A stretch of 64,000 bases of DNA from Symbiodinium kawagutii (Eukaryota > Sar > Dinophyceae > Suessiales > Symbiodiniaceae). The notes under the pieces are model-generated. The model saw only the letters and a program-made list of their open reading frames with translations, searched no databases and was not told the origin of the DNA. Position numbers and translations under genes: made by a program. Below are positions 36,834 through 51,800 of the stretch, one piece after another. Each line of letters starts with the position of its first letter. Position 1 is the stretch's first letter. Where the stretch lies: contig VSDK01002092.1 in NCBI GenBank assembly GCA_009767595.1, positions 1,401 to 65,400 on the forward strand, given 5' to 3'.

Positions 36834-39800
36834 CTGGTGGTGATGATGATGATGCTTGGATGTCAAAATAACCCATGTCCTAGGACACTATTCCCACATA
36901 GGAGAGTATCAAGCAAGATGCTGCAGTGAGTTGTTTTTTATTCATGATTTGCTTGGCCGGTCTTTGCCTGTCTTCAGGAGCCAAAGAAAGATGACAACCA
37001 CAAAGAGGAGGAAGAAGATGGACCTTTGATCAAGGCGGGCAGAGAGAATAACAAACACTCAGAGTTGAGTCAACATCACTACAGCAAATGCTCAATTTAA
37101 CCAAGCATCCAACGACGTGATATATTATGATGAATGCTTTATAGTATGACATACCGTGATACAATGTGATATACCATGATATAAAGTGGCAATTTGATAT
37201 GATATCATCTAATATCATAATATGATATAACATGATATTATGTAGTTGCAACATGAATTTGATCCAATATGATATGATATGTAGATATTATGTAAATATC
37301 TAAATCTGTAAGCATACAGGATAGCAACTATATACATGTTTGATTCCTGTGTTGACACGGTGAACCAACTGGTGGTCCTAACAATGTAGACCTCCTGGGT
37401 CAAAGATTTCCGGCAGCAGCCACAGCAAGCACAGCATCGTCAGGTCATATGATTCCTAGGCAAAATGGTAATCATCACTCTGAACGGTCATAGTTTCTAC
37501 GGTACTCTCAAAACCTATGTTCTCCATTATGAACTATCGATAAAGCATCAGCAACCCTCTTGACATGGTGCATGTCATAGCATTGTCAACCATTAACCAC
37601 CAATCAACCACTCATCAACCACTCATCAACCACTCATCAACCACTCATCAACCATTGAGAAACCATGAATATTCAACCACCCATCAACCATGATTATTGA
37701 CCATGAATAACCACCCATTACAACTAACCACCCATCCACCCATGTGCCGCAGCCGACGCTTCCAGGAACTCAAGGAGTTGGACGACAAATACCTGGCCAT
37801 CGAGAAGGAATACGAGAAAGCCGTGCAGGTGCGAGCCGCAAGCGGCTGCGCACCGTGCCATGATAGAACACTCATATTTGGTTAGATATGTGCTTATGGG
37901 TACAAATGTAGAGGTTTGATGTGTAGATGTGTTTTTCGATGGTTTCATTTTGTGTACATGTATGCAGTACGTAGATGAATATATATGTACATATGTATAT
38001 AATGATTATTGTATATTTATATTTACATTTATACATATATATATATGATACTTTTCTGTTGGTTCTAATCTTTTCGCACATAACAGATATAGTGATGGCA
38101 CTCACAAGCCATTTGCTCGTAGAGCCGGCCAATGGGGTTGTTTTTTGAGGTACCATCACGGCTGAAAACCGCGGCTTCTTGATATAGGCAGATAATAACC
38201 TTGAGTTGTAATTAATTACGTTTCACAGTCAGTGTTTGTGACACTAACGTCTAACACCAATTGACTGTGCTTGATGTTGGTTTGCAATGGGTGACAATGA
38301 CCCATCATACAATAATAGGATAATGCCAGTCAACTATTCCTTTTGCAATTTATTTCAGATCACTCGAGCCTCCGGAACGGAGTCATTTGATCATGTGTGT
38401 GTGTGAGAGTTCGTGCGTAGCTAATGTATAGCTTTCAGAAAATTGAGGGATCATCGACAAACACGGGTTCGTAATTCAAAAAAAGAGGATGACCAGCGTG
38501 GCCAGCATTTGTCTCAACCATCAAGGTGAGGAGACTTTTTGGTTGGCGCCATAGGAGCTGCAGAAGCAATACACTGCAAAGCAGCAGCCCTTCTTGAGCG
38601 CCAGGACTGGTGGTCAATGGTGGGGAAAGGTGGTTAGAAATGCCTCCAATCCTGGTTACAGGGATGGTTAATGATGGTTGATGTTGCTTCATGGTGGTTG
38701 ATGGTGACTAAGGATGGTAAAGCGATGATTAGTGGATGGTGCATGGATGTCGATCATGATTGATGAGTACTTGTGACTTCAGATTGAGGGTGCCACATCG
38801 ATGTGTGTTTTTGTCGCACGTGTTGAGGAATGATCGGGGTTTCAAAGTGGTGATTTCGCTGTGCCCCTTTTTTACCTGTGTAGTAGGAAGTGATCAATAC
38901 AGGGCTTGATAGAATCTGACCACAATCTGACTTCTTGTCGTACTAAAAGCTTTAACTTGCATTGAGATACAATGTTGTGTTGGTTTCTAGGCAGACATGA
39001 CACTGACTTCAATGTGTGTTGTTTGTTTCTTGGCACGATGTGATGTTGTCCACTGAGATGTGTAATGAATCAGCAAACTTTGCGGTAGTCTTATTTCTCA
39101 GAGCGCGATGTGGGCTGTCCAGAAACAAACATGACAAAACAATGCCCAATCCAGTTTTTTTCACAAGATGACTCTTGGTTGGATTTAAGCCTTCCACTTT
39201 GCTTCACTAGTGACTAGTAGTTCTAGTCTTTTTGTTGGCCGCTTGAGGCCCTCCTGAAACCTTGGCGTCCCAGGACGCTTTTCGTTTATCTATAACCTCA
39301 CTGGTGACCATAATTTGCCGCCATTATAGTCATTTTAGCCCTGATGTTATTTTGAACGGGAAGCCGGATTACCATGGATTACCTTCATTTATCCTGGAGG
39401 TTGTACCTGTGATGGAGACTGGATGATTAAGCCGACAGGGGTTTTTGGCAAAGTCTCAATGTGCAGTTGATGTTAGAGGCTAGCAACAACCCGAAAAGAA
39501 ACAAGGTATTGCTATGTGCATGTATATGCCATGTGTATATCTATTTCATCACCGTTGTTGTCACTGTAGCCATTGGTGCCGCCTCCGTTGTCATGGTTGT
39601 TGCCATTGTCCCTAAAACATTTTAGTAAATATATCATACCTTTCCAGATCTTTACATATGTTTAAGCATTTGGCTAGGGGAGAGAATCGGGCAAAAACAC
39701 CACGATGCATCACACCTGTACCATAGTACCTGCACCACAACAACTGCAACACAGGCACTGACAGTTTCTGCAGCACAGTATCTCTCTAAACCAACTCTCC

Positions 39801-42800
39801 AAAACACCGGTTTTGAGAACACCCGAAACCCCCGCAAAGCCGCATATTTACATAGAAAGATAGCGAGACGTATAAAAGGCATCTCATGTGCCATGATGAA
39901 CAACATTGCCCGCGATTCCCAGAAATGGATGGTGCGAAAATCTTCAGGAATATGAATCATAGTTCAATTGAGGCTTTGCCGTAGATTTTCCCACTAGCCA
40001 ACCAAATGACCTCCCCATATCATCAGATGAGCCGAGCAGGACCGAGGTGCTAAGCCGTTTGGCCGAAGCACCAGAGGAGGTGCTGGGTCCATCCCAAGAC
40101 TGATGTGAACAGCTGGGGTACCGGGGGCCTTTGACTCACAGCCAACTGGCGGTCAAGCACTTGACCATCAAGTTTATGGCTTATAGTAACCAACCAAATC
40201 ATAGGGAAAACAAGTGTTAATGATAGCGGAACCAGGGGTACGGGGTTTTGACCCACTGCCAACTATCATAAGAGCTTTTGTGCGTTTAAGTGATTTGGGG
40301 CTAGGTGTAGCTGTGCTTCACCTGTAGCAGTGGTGGAAACGCTGTTGGCGGCTGTTGGTTGTCATACTTGTGCGACCTGGCTGACGCAGTAGCGGGTTGA
40401 GTAGCTCTTGGAGACGCAACTCAGAACTCTATGGCATAGCTTTGGCATCCAATTGTGTAAAGTCTTGCGTCAGGATCATAACATATGCATCACTTTAATT
40501 CATGTTTATCATCCAATATGCATCCAATATGCTTCCAATATGCATTCCAATATGCATGACATCGGAATTCCTGAACATAAATCCTGTCAGCCAGTATTGG
40601 GGCGACAAAAACATTTGAAACATGGTTCCCTCAGGACTTGACTGCATATCATGCATATCAATTCAAGGGAACATTTCCTCGTAAGTAAGCATTCATGATC
40701 AATGATTAGTAAGGGCCATGGTCGCACACCGTGGTTAAGAACGCTTGATCAATCACAGGCAAAGGTTGATAGTGGATAATGGTTGATGATGCATTAATTG
40801 CAGGGCTAGTCATCAACAAGACTTGACGAAGATCATGCTTACCTCTACCTGCTGATACCTTCGATGGAATCAATCTCGGAGAACATGGGATTGATCAAAC
40901 ATGCAAAAAGGGTGGTTTGTGATTTCAGGAAATTCAATTCTTTGACAGCTGATCATGATTCCAATGGTGGTGTATTCATAAAGTACATGGCGCCATATGT
41001 TTCCCCCCCCCATCAATCAAGTTGGGGCTGGGGGATACGATTTGCTCATGGCCGGGCCTACAGCCGATCCCAGGATTGCTACATGGCCCTCTAGCATACT
41101 TTGATGAAGCCCAGCAACTTCACAACTTCGGATTGTGAAGATTTATGGTAAGACAACAGAGTGCAAATGTTGTTTTGGAGGGTACCCAGATGGAAAGCAG
41201 TGACGACGAAGATGGCAAGTGTTTTTTGGTTGTTTTTTCTCATATTTAACAGCCATGTTTCACATGCCTCAACCATGCACGACTGTCCCAGGTTGATTTT
41301 GTTTTCCTTGCGTGCGAGATCCACAATGAACAATGCCATTTCTTCAACTGTTTTCCAGTACATTGGTGATTGATTACCGTTGATGAATTACTGGCTGGTG
41401 GTTCTAAACACTTTTTATTTTACCTATACTAGTGATGATTAACAGATGGTTGGTTGACTAATATTTTTCATAGGGGTTGAAACCACCAACCAGATGATGA
41501 TGGTTGAGGTATCTCATATGGTGATAGCTACACGCCTTGTAGCCATAGCCACCGTATCTTTGTTGCCACTGTAGGATGAGCTTCCACTGGTTGTAGGACC
41601 AACTCGGGAGCTGCGTGGCCATGGTGGACTGCGAGCCTTTCTGCTGTGGTTTCAACGACCCCCAGAAGCATATGGTTGTTTCTCAAGCCATAGGGAGCCC
41701 CCAAAAATGGTTGGTTTATTCCTCTTGCTGATTGAGATTGGATGATTTGGGGGTACCCGTATTTTGGAAACACCCATGTTGGAGCAGTCTTATATGTTAA
41801 TCATCCAAGGTAAACCACCTAGCAGTGTATCAGGACCATACCTTGAACATATCAGTTTTCTTGGATAGTGGCGATCAGGGTTCAACATGTTTGAAACCCC
41901 CAAGCAGCGAACAGCTTATGTTTTTTGCTGATTGTGAGCGTATTTGCCTAGTTCCCTGTTATTGTTGTTGGTTTTTGCTGGTCAGTTGGAACGGAAGTCA
42001 TGTTGTAGACAGGACACAGTGAAAATTCCGCCAACGTTCTGACATATATTCTGACATTCTATTTGACTGACATAAAAATCTAACAACCCTCACCTGACAA
42101 TAACTTGCAACTGTTGCGGGCAAACTGCAGGGAAAAACGAGACGTACCCACATGTTTGGCAGGGCACGGATCAAGAGCCAAAGAGGCGGCACATCCAGCG
42201 AGCCAAAATGCCCCCACGTCGCTGATAGCGCAGGATGGCCGAGGCTAAGCAACAATGAGCGCTAATTGCTTTCGAGCATCGGCGCTGCCAATTTCTTGTC
42301 ACTATACTAGGCCCAAGGGGCCAGAGCGACGCCACAATTTTTCCAGCGGCTCTTAGGCACTCTTTGGCGCCACGTCATGTCCAACATGGTGTGTAGCCAC
42401 AGGACACCATTGCTGCATGGATGCCACAAGATCCTTAAAACAGCAAATAGCGCGTGCCAACAACAATCAAATCATCCACCGAAGAAACAGTGAAATTGGA
42501 ATTCGACCCAACCTGCTTGACCTACCGGCATGCCAAACAAGATGGTTCGGCTACATGATCCTTCGGGGATAGTGGGTGCAAGCTCGGGTTGTCCATGAAT
42601 CGTGGATGCCAACTATCCAGGAATGATGCTGAACCCACACTTGTATTGAGTAGGTGTCAGTTGGGGAAAATTGAAAATATTTTTTGTTTTTTAAATCTTC
42701 ATACTTGACTGTTGTTTTGTGGTGTCTTTGTTGTCATTGTCGGTGTGTTGGTGTTGATGGAGCGACATGGTGTTGGTGTGGTGTTGGTGGTTGCTGGTAC

Positions 42801-45800
42801 GACCTCGGAATTGGACACCGGCTAAGCGGCTGAGACGACAAATTCTTTAATGGAGACTAGGTCGGATGCATTAAATTTACCAGGGAAATTTCAATCATGA
42901 TTGAGAGGGTTCTTGAACAACCCCATTCACACCACGGACTCTACGTTTTTTTCCAATTTTGTCCATGAGGATAAGATATCCATTTCAATGATTTATCCAC
43001 AACCAACCTGGAAAAAATCCATGCATCGCAACAACAAGTTGGGTTTCGGGTGTACTGGCCAAGGTCGGGAGGCAACGAGTAGACATAGCCCACTGTTTTT
43101 GTTGCTGCTATTGTTGGCGGGGGGAACTAACCAAGATGTTGTTTGTTAAGCAACAAACCCAATCCGTAGCTCAATATTTTTTCAGTTCAAAAACAGTATG
43201 TTCAACTGAAAATTATAACGGTTTGAATGTTTCAAAATGTGTTTTGACTTGACTGCTGCGTGAGGCTAAAGACAAAGGAACTCCTGCTTTGTTGGGTTTT
43301 TGGAAGCAGGCGTAGCCGCGCGGGTTCGACAATGCAAGTTGATGTTGGTTCAGGGGGGCCACTCGTATAGTTGAAGATCCAGTTTATCAACTAACTGGCA
43401 CCCAGAAAACATAGCCAACGATAGTGTTTCGATGTGTTTAAATTTTGTTTTGACTATGATGACGATGGTGACTATGATGTTCATGTTGACGGTGACGTTG
43501 TGATGGGAAGGTGGGTTTTCCAGCCTTGAAACTCCCCCTTGCGCCCTTTGTTGCTGCCGGGAGTGGCCAACTGATCAGCTGCTTCTACTTGGATGTCCCC
43601 AATTGGTAAGTGGCAAGTGACCAAGTTATAGGGGTTAATCCAGCTACCAGTTCCTTGCAGCGTTGATAACCATGTTACCCCAGCTGCACATTCAAGTATG
43701 TCACTTGGGACTGATGAATTGGGATTCGTACGGCAATGAATGTGGCATTTTCAGTCGATTTGTCATCATGTTTCAGGCGCAGGTACAGTATTGCCCAGCT
43801 TCCAGTCATGCCAATTCGATGAAGCCACCACCCTCCGAAGATGTTCAAGACAACATTCACATTTGGATGACAGTTTGCGGTGCAGCAATCATAGATCATC
43901 TTCTTGATGCTTGAATAATGTGCAATAATGGGTGGTCACTATGGCTATCAATGATATTTTTCAAAGTGGACAGACACCAATGTTTGGTCAGATTGTGAAC
44001 AAATGGTTGAAAATGGCCAATGACGGTTGCCTGATGATTGGATGATGGGGTGATAATGTATTAATCATCAATGATGGTTAAGAATTGCAAAGGATGGTGA
44101 GTAATAATTGTTTAACGATGGGGAAAATGGTTATACACATGTGTGAGAATGGTTCTGATCATAGACGACTTCCACCTAACAAACCCAATCTTTGGAGCAT
44201 CCCCATCGTAGGATTGGCCACCAACCACTCAGGATGTGCCCTGGAAACGACTGAGGGTTTACCTGTGAGCTTCAAACCCACCGGGCTCCGTGGGGATTCG
44301 TTGTGCGGGGCAGGCCCTAAAGAACCTGCCAGCGACCGAAGATGTCATTGAGGAGCCATCGCTTGTCAACGCCATTGCAGACGCTACCACTGGTTGAGCA
44401 ACGGCTGTCAAGAAGTTTTAAGGATGGTTGATGAATAGGTAGTGCTCAATGATGGTTAATGCTGGTTCATAAGGAGTAATGATTGAGAATGATGATTAAG
44501 GGTTGATGATGGTGAATCATGATTTTCTTTCTGAATAAGGATATGGTGAGCAATGGTTGATAGTGTTTAATCAATGAGGGTGTATGACTGTTGAAATGTA
44601 ACTGTAAATAGTAGCAGTGGTTAGTGAATCCCGATGCATTATAGTGTTTGATCACACTAGATGATCGGACGCATTCAGAATGCATCATCTCTTCTTAGCA
44701 CATGCATGAATGATAAGAATCTCATAGTGCAAATATTTTGCGTTTGCCTCAGCGGAGTGGATATAGAGATTAATTGTGATTGACTTATCGACCCATTTCA
44801 TAGGGCATCCAAGGAGAATAAGTAAGGGATCAACTCACCATAACCAGCAGGCCAGGCTATCAAAGAACATCGAAGAACCAATGATTTCACCCATGTTGGG
44901 GCTTTCCAAAAGGGACCCAAAACTATAAAAGTGGTGGATGTACTCTGTATTTTACTGGTTGTTCGTCGACAAAGGTGGTGATCGTGGCAATCACGATGAG
45001 GAATCAATTCAGGGAAGAGGACCAAGCTTACCCAGGTAGGTCAATCATAGCTCATGGCGTGGGCAAGGCATGGGCATGGCAACATGGCGTCAGTCTCCGA
45101 CAGAGATGATCCAAGGAGTTAGAGCGATTCACAGCCAAGAAACGAACCCGAAACGAGTCGCCACTAACGACACTGGACCAAGGTCACTTGTACACCTAGT
45201 GGTTGAAGAAACCGTGGCAGAAAAGGTATGCAATTTGAGCAGAGAGGTCAGTGATTATGTGCTCATATCATAGATGTCCTGCAATTGCGGGGTGAGTCAA
45301 TCCACACCAGAAGTGATGCTTGGTTTGCTTCCTTGATCCATTCAAGGTTTTGGTCGCCAGAGTACCCCCTTTGAAAATATTCGGTGGTTTCTCAAATAGG
45401 GGTACTAACCGAAATTCTCTAGTCTATTCACCATTTATCGCAATAAACCGACCATTTTGGGTTGCTCCCTATGGCTGGAGAAACCATGGAAATAATGGAT
45501 TGTTTACAATTATTGTTGGTGGTTATCCCCTATTAGCAACCATTACTAGTTTTTGCAACTAGCCTCCTATCCTATACCACCATTAGTGAACTTGGAAATT
45601 GATACCCCCTTCGGCAGAATCGAGCGCCAGGAGTGGGACGAGCCTGTGTTGGACTACTGCAGGATGCCTAGAATTTTCCACAGATCGAACTGACAAAGCT
45701 CTTGCGCGTTGCGTGTGCTGCATGTAACCCATGGTAGTGAACCCTGCAAGATGGGGGAACCCAGCCATCCGAACCATGGTGAACATTGTTGTTTTTAGGT

Positions 45801-48800
45801 GTTTTGTGTGTCATTCATGGTTTTCCATGCAGTATCATGTACGCTTTTCTTTGGCACTGACCAATTACTGTATTCACTGCTGCTCATCATCGGTTCATTG
45901 TTTATCATTGTTATGCCAATCAGCTATTGTGAAGCATCACTGGTTGGTGGTTTTTTGAACATGCGCTGGGGGCGATCCTGCACCAAGTCCGCTGGTCGTT
46001 CTAACTTTGTTTCCCCAATATTTGAGATAGTTGATTGATTAGCACAAAATACGTTGGAATGGCTTGTAACCACCAACCAGATTTTACATTACACAGTATT
46101 TTTGTATGAAATACTCCTAACCATCCATCCTTATAATCCAGTATCAAAGCTCTTCAGGCTATTGAGTAGTTGATCCTTGTTCGACAGTTCATGGACAACA
46201 CCTGACGAGAGAAGGCAGCCACCAGGCCAGTGCAGGATCTCTTTATTTCACAGCAACTAGGGAGTGGTGCAATGGTGCAATGATAGTTTTCGGAATGTTG
46301 CGGACCGTGGATGATTGTGTGGCACAACTGGCTGTGAAATCCATGAAATTTGGGGGCATTACGAGTCACAAAAGGCAGCCACCATCGTTCTTTCTAATGA
46401 TTTCCACGTTCTAACGAACCGCGATTGAACCCGGTGACCACGATGGTCACCTCCCGGCGGCCCAGTGATACCACCGGGACGCCGAGGCAAAGACGTCACC
46501 AAGTCCTTCCTTGACGAATCGGAGCCGCACAGCTGGCGTCAATGATTGACACGGTGAGTTATGGCGAGCTGGGTCAAGATTATCCAACCAACCAGTGGTT
46601 TAGCTGGTTAATAATAGGGGATAACAACTAGCAACTATAGGGGATATAATGGGATATACCAGCTATGCATGGCTATGGGTCAAGATTATCCAAGCAATAA
46701 TGGAAGATAGTAACCAACAATGATAGTGGGAAAACAATGGTTTATGATGGGGGAACCAGGGGTAGAGGGTTTTGACCCACTGCCATGTGATCATATCAAA
46801 TAGAACATTTCTTATCATTTGATTTACTCCAATCACTTACCCATCATACATTCTTTATCGACTGGTTCGACATGTTTGTTCTTGGTCGGCGATTGATTCA
46901 CAAGCCTATGGCTTCGATGGTTTGACACATCGCATTTGTGATGGCAATACCCAAATTGTTTGACCAGTTTATTATTTTTTTTTGCGGAGGATTACAGGGG
47001 TTCATGGGCACTCATTATTGTCCATTTGTTTTCTGGTGGCCAGGATGCATAGTTCCTGGTTGCAATAAGATGAGCGTGGATTTATGTGCATATGGAAATG
47101 TGATGAGTGATGATGACTGGTTAAATAATGTCTAATGTGGTTCACAGATACCTGCATATACATGTTTACAAATACGTACATATAATTGTATATACGCTGT
47201 TTACACATTTGTAGACAGGATGCATACAGTGCAGATTCGTAGGTTGTGGTTGTAGTTACAACCATTTGCCCATTCGGATTCCTCTTTTAGCCATGCGGTA
47301 TCCCTGTTGCAACTGAAATGCAACTTTTAGTAGATGCGTAAAAAGAACACATGTAGATACACCTGTAGTTTTTTGTTCTTATGTATATATGTATAATATT
47401 TATGCAACATCAATCAAGTCATCAAAAAATGCTCCGCTCCAATTTCTGCGATCCCATCTTCGTTGATCGCAGGACTTGGCCAAGGGCTTCAAAATCGTGT
47501 TTCACTTCGTGGAGAATCCGTACTTCACCAACACCGAGCTCGAAAAGGTGAGGGGGAGGGCCCGAGCACGTTACGACGCGCGAGCCACGAGGATCAGGAT
47601 GATGGGGTGACAATGGGTGATTTGGATGAACATGATGACAGATAGTTATTGATGGCGACCTGATTTTTGAATATGGTGTTCTATTGGTGATGATGAGGAT
47701 GATGATGAGGAGGACGATGGTGATGATGATTATTCTGATGGTTATGTTTTTGGGTGGTTCTGCGTATTGTAATCATGATTCATGTTTACCATGATTATTG
47801 ACGGTGATGGCAAGGGTCATTATTTTTGATTGCCTTGATGGCTGATAGTGATTGTGATGATGGTGATGATGCGTGCCATTTCTATGCAGGTGGCATCGCT
47901 GATGGTAATGGTGAGGGCTAATCAGGATGATGGTACGACTATTTCTACTGATTATTGTCATAGTTGATGATTGATGGTGGGACTTTCAGTGGTGATGGTG
48001 CTGATGATGAATATCATGATGATAATGATTCTTCTTATTAGTATGTTTGATGGCTATCGTGATAGTGAAGCCGGAAACCTCTATGCCATGTGTGGGTCGT
48101 GTTGCGTAGTGAACATTGCTATCCTGTGCCAATGCCTCCAAGTTGAAACGGTGCTCAACCTCAAATCCTTGAACATCACGAGGGCCCGTGGCCAGGTGTT
48201 CTATGTGAAGGAAGAGAATCCTTACGTGGGAGAGATGAAAGCGACAGAGATCAAGGCTTGACTGGTCACAGTTGCCTGCGGGGACCAGATCTACAGTTGA
48301 TGATATGATGACTAAAGTACTGCATGAAATTGCATATGATTCTGATATACTGCATATGGCGGTTTCTCAAAGTAGCGGAACCCCAAAAATGATTACTCTA
48401 TTACTATAAGACTATAAGTGGTTAATATAAGATGATTTGAGGGTCCCTGATCCTAAGAAACACCCAAATAGATACATATACATACATAGGGTGACTGTAT
48501 CCATACATGTTACATGTTGGGTATCCCACCCGGCCCATCCTGGCCCAGACTGTTTGATTACCGAAAGGAATTCGTTTGGAGCTACATTCATTGCAGTTTA
48601 CAATGCTATACGACGCTAAATGAGATGCTTACATTCATGGAAACTGACAGCTTGACTTTCGCAGCTGAGGAGCAGTTTCTCATTGGAATACCCTCTTGGC
48701 AGGGTCCGGCGAGTAGTTTCCAGGAGGGGGTAATCGTAGCAGATTCAGGAGTTTTCTATGGATACCACGTCGGTGGATCCCACGTCCTCAAGTAAACCAG

Positions 48801-51800
48801 GTATTTGTCCATGAACGGTAGCCGCTCAGAACCACTCCAAATTTGGCTGCAGGTGATCAGAACCATATTTGGTTTATCATCAATTTCCACCTTAATTTTC
48901 ACCCAGTCGAATACGCACCGATATTGTGCAAGGTTCGTGCATGTTCACCTTCAAGACATATCGAGACACAGATATCAGTTCTCTCAATGACAACCATTCA
49001 TCAACTATCCGTTCTCTACCATTTAATTATCATGATCCATGAGGCTTCTTATCATTCCAAGCTTTTGTAGTTGCCATCAGTAAGCACAATGATACACTGT
49101 GGTAACCTGGTGGCGTAGAAAATCCACCTCAGAAATAGCATTTTCCTACCAAAAATCGCCATTTGAACTTGCAGAGCCAGCTAAGCCTAAATAGAACATC
49201 AACTTTAACTGGTTGCGTGTCCTATCCAAAAAATCGCCTGGTTTTTTCTATAGGTCTTCGATTTTTCAATGTTTTCCCTGTAGAAAATACCTGTCCTGTG
49301 GAGGAGTCCTAGCAGTGACTAACGACCCGACACCTCCTCCATTGGATCCACCCGCCACGGCGCCACGGGCAGTCCTCCACCATCGATTGGAAACCCGGGA
49401 AGGATGTGACTGTTGAGAAGGCGTGGGCGTCCAACTGGTGAGCTGAGCGAATCCATGAGTTTCGTGTGTTTTTTCATGGTTTTTCATAGGGAAACCATGG
49501 GATTTTCTGAGCTTAACTATGGTCAATAGTGGTTAATCAGAGGGGATTATATATGTGTGGTTACGTGTGGGTTCGTCCAAAATGGTGGCACCCCTGACCC
49601 ACCATCCAAGTTCATGACCATTACTACGAACAGGGTAACCAACCAGCTGTTGGTCCTCCGTTTTGATAGTGTGAAGTGTCATGATAACGCTCTGCAGCAT
49701 TTTGGTTTCAGCGAACAACTTGTTAGCAGGGGAGGCCTGTTGACATCCTCAGCGTCGGGTTCGGTCCGTACCGGGCTTGACAACGGGGGTGTCAACATGG
49801 CCAAGCCTGAGCCGTGGAGACGGACGGGGCGGAAAGCCAAAGAAGAGCACTTTTTGGGGCTAGGGGCTCACGTCGTGCTGGAGGTGAGCCTCTATGATGA
49901 CAAGTGGATGCTTCAAGGCCGGGGAATTGTCCAGCTGGATGAGAGGGCGGCCGAGGACACCCACGGTGAAGGCCAGACGTGGAAAGGTAGATTCCTGGCC
50001 ATCGAGGATGACTACTACGAGTGGTGGGTTGGCAATACCTATCCCTACACCAGCTTGCCATTCCACTTTTGCTCCAAGCAGGCCCACAACTGCAAAGAGC
50101 AGACCTACTACCGAGAGCCGATCCATGTGGATGTGTTCCGCTTGCTGCCGGAGGACTCCTACCTCTCCCTGGGATGGTTGACTGACCTCAAGAAGACGGA
50201 GGCGCAAAGACGGTGTTATGTGCCAGTGGTCCCTGGCGAAATTGCTCCTGGTCCATCCGGGGGTGATGCAGCTGGGGGTCATGGTGCAGGAATACCACGT
50301 GAAGTCGAAGAACGGAGAGCTGGACTTGATGGACTTGCAGCGGCACTTGGAAGTGGCCATGTCCCAGCTGAAGATGGTGGACGTGAAGACCCTGAACGGC
50401 GAAGGAGAGAGAAAAGAGGAAGGAACCCACTGCCGACGTCGTGGAGGTGGAGGCAAAGGACACCTCACTGAGAGGAGTGCTGGCTGAGAGAAAGGCACCA
50501 GTAAGTGCCAGCAGTGCCCTAAAGATGGGCAGCAGCCTGACCAAGAAAAAGAAGAAGAAGGACAAAAAGGCGAAGCGAAGTGAGAAGAAGAAGAAGAAAA
50601 GAAGTGGCAAAGACGATGGGGAGTCTAGCCACTCTGGGTCAAGCAGCTCGAGCTCGGGATCTTCGAGTTCAGTTTTTCGCATCGCCGCCTTGCCGCAAGG
50701 GGTCGAAAAGCTCCATCGACTCCATCAAGAGCGCCCGGGGGCCCTGGCCAATGCAACGTTGCAGAGGTTTCAGGAACTCCTCGAGCGCTCGGTCGGGAAG
50801 GGATCGGCGGAAGTGAAATCGGAGCTCCCTCCAGTAGCTCGGGCCTACCTGAGCCAAATCTTCCTCCCAAAGCACACCGAGGCCGCCATCGGGATGAGAA
50901 ACTTGAGGGAATTGAGAACCCTCACCACCCTGGCAGACCTCATCGCGCAGAACGACGGGTTGAGGGCCCTCGACATCACCCTGCAGCGCATCAAGGCCAT
51001 CGAGCTGTTCATCAGCCAAGGCAACTGGAGCCAAGCCAGTCTCATCGAACTGATCCTCCCCGAGGACGAGCAGAGGGCTTGGTTCCGGCAGGAGCTGAAA
51101 GCAGTGCAGCAGGAGTTCAAGTCGGAGCAGCGATTGGCACAGAACCCATGGCCAAAGAGGAGAACCCCGTGGACCCAAAACGTTCCCGGAGCAGGAAGCG
51201 GAGGAACAGACAAAAGGAATCCAGAGGACAAAGAAGAGATGCCCCCGAACAACAATCCCGGGGGAGCCCAGCTGAACCGAAAGTCAAAAGGCAAAGGCAA
51301 GAAGGGAAAGCGCTGGTGAGAGCCCCTGCTGTTGACCGGCTGGAGTATGGGCCTATGGAATCTGCTCTCCTGGGGGCTGATGTGAGCGAAGCAACCAGGG
51401 AGAAGGTGAGAAAGCTCATGTTTGACAAAGAGGTCATTGAGATGGTGAGCATTGCACGTGCCAGCCTTCATCGCAGTCCCAATTGGCGGCAGGTTGAATA
51501 TGGATTGTTTGATATCATTGCAGATGGTATGAAGCTCACAGAAGATGAGGTCAAGGACAAGTTGCGCAAGCACTATGGGTTCCTAGTAGATGAGGCCAAC
51601 CCAAGCGGAGATGGTGATTTGTGCAACTTCCTGGGGGTGTCCCAAGTCCGGGCTGGGGTGGATCCTCGGTCTGGAGTAGGGAGGCTTCTGGAAGTCTGCA
51701 ATGGAGTTGAAATTCGTGCGGCCGACATGGAGTGGGACCATTCGATGGGGATCTATGTTGGACCGCTTCACAAAGATCATGGCATCACCATCTACAATCC

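Noticed and set aside
36417-36929. Poly-His, poly-Met and poly-Ile open frames
   Set aside because: Artefacts of the GAT repeat in NAP intron 1. Only the 14 codons from ATG 36483 are kept, as exon 1.
41563-41660. Extra NAP exon in intron 6
   Set aside because: Exons 6 and 7 already join in phase 0 and the peptides from this island do not match any NAP segment.
49557-49796. Upstream extension of the Gag frame to an ATG at 49557
   Set aside because: It starts in host intron sequence and crosses the A1 repeat. The frame is open by chance, and the natural start is ATG 49797, inside the element.
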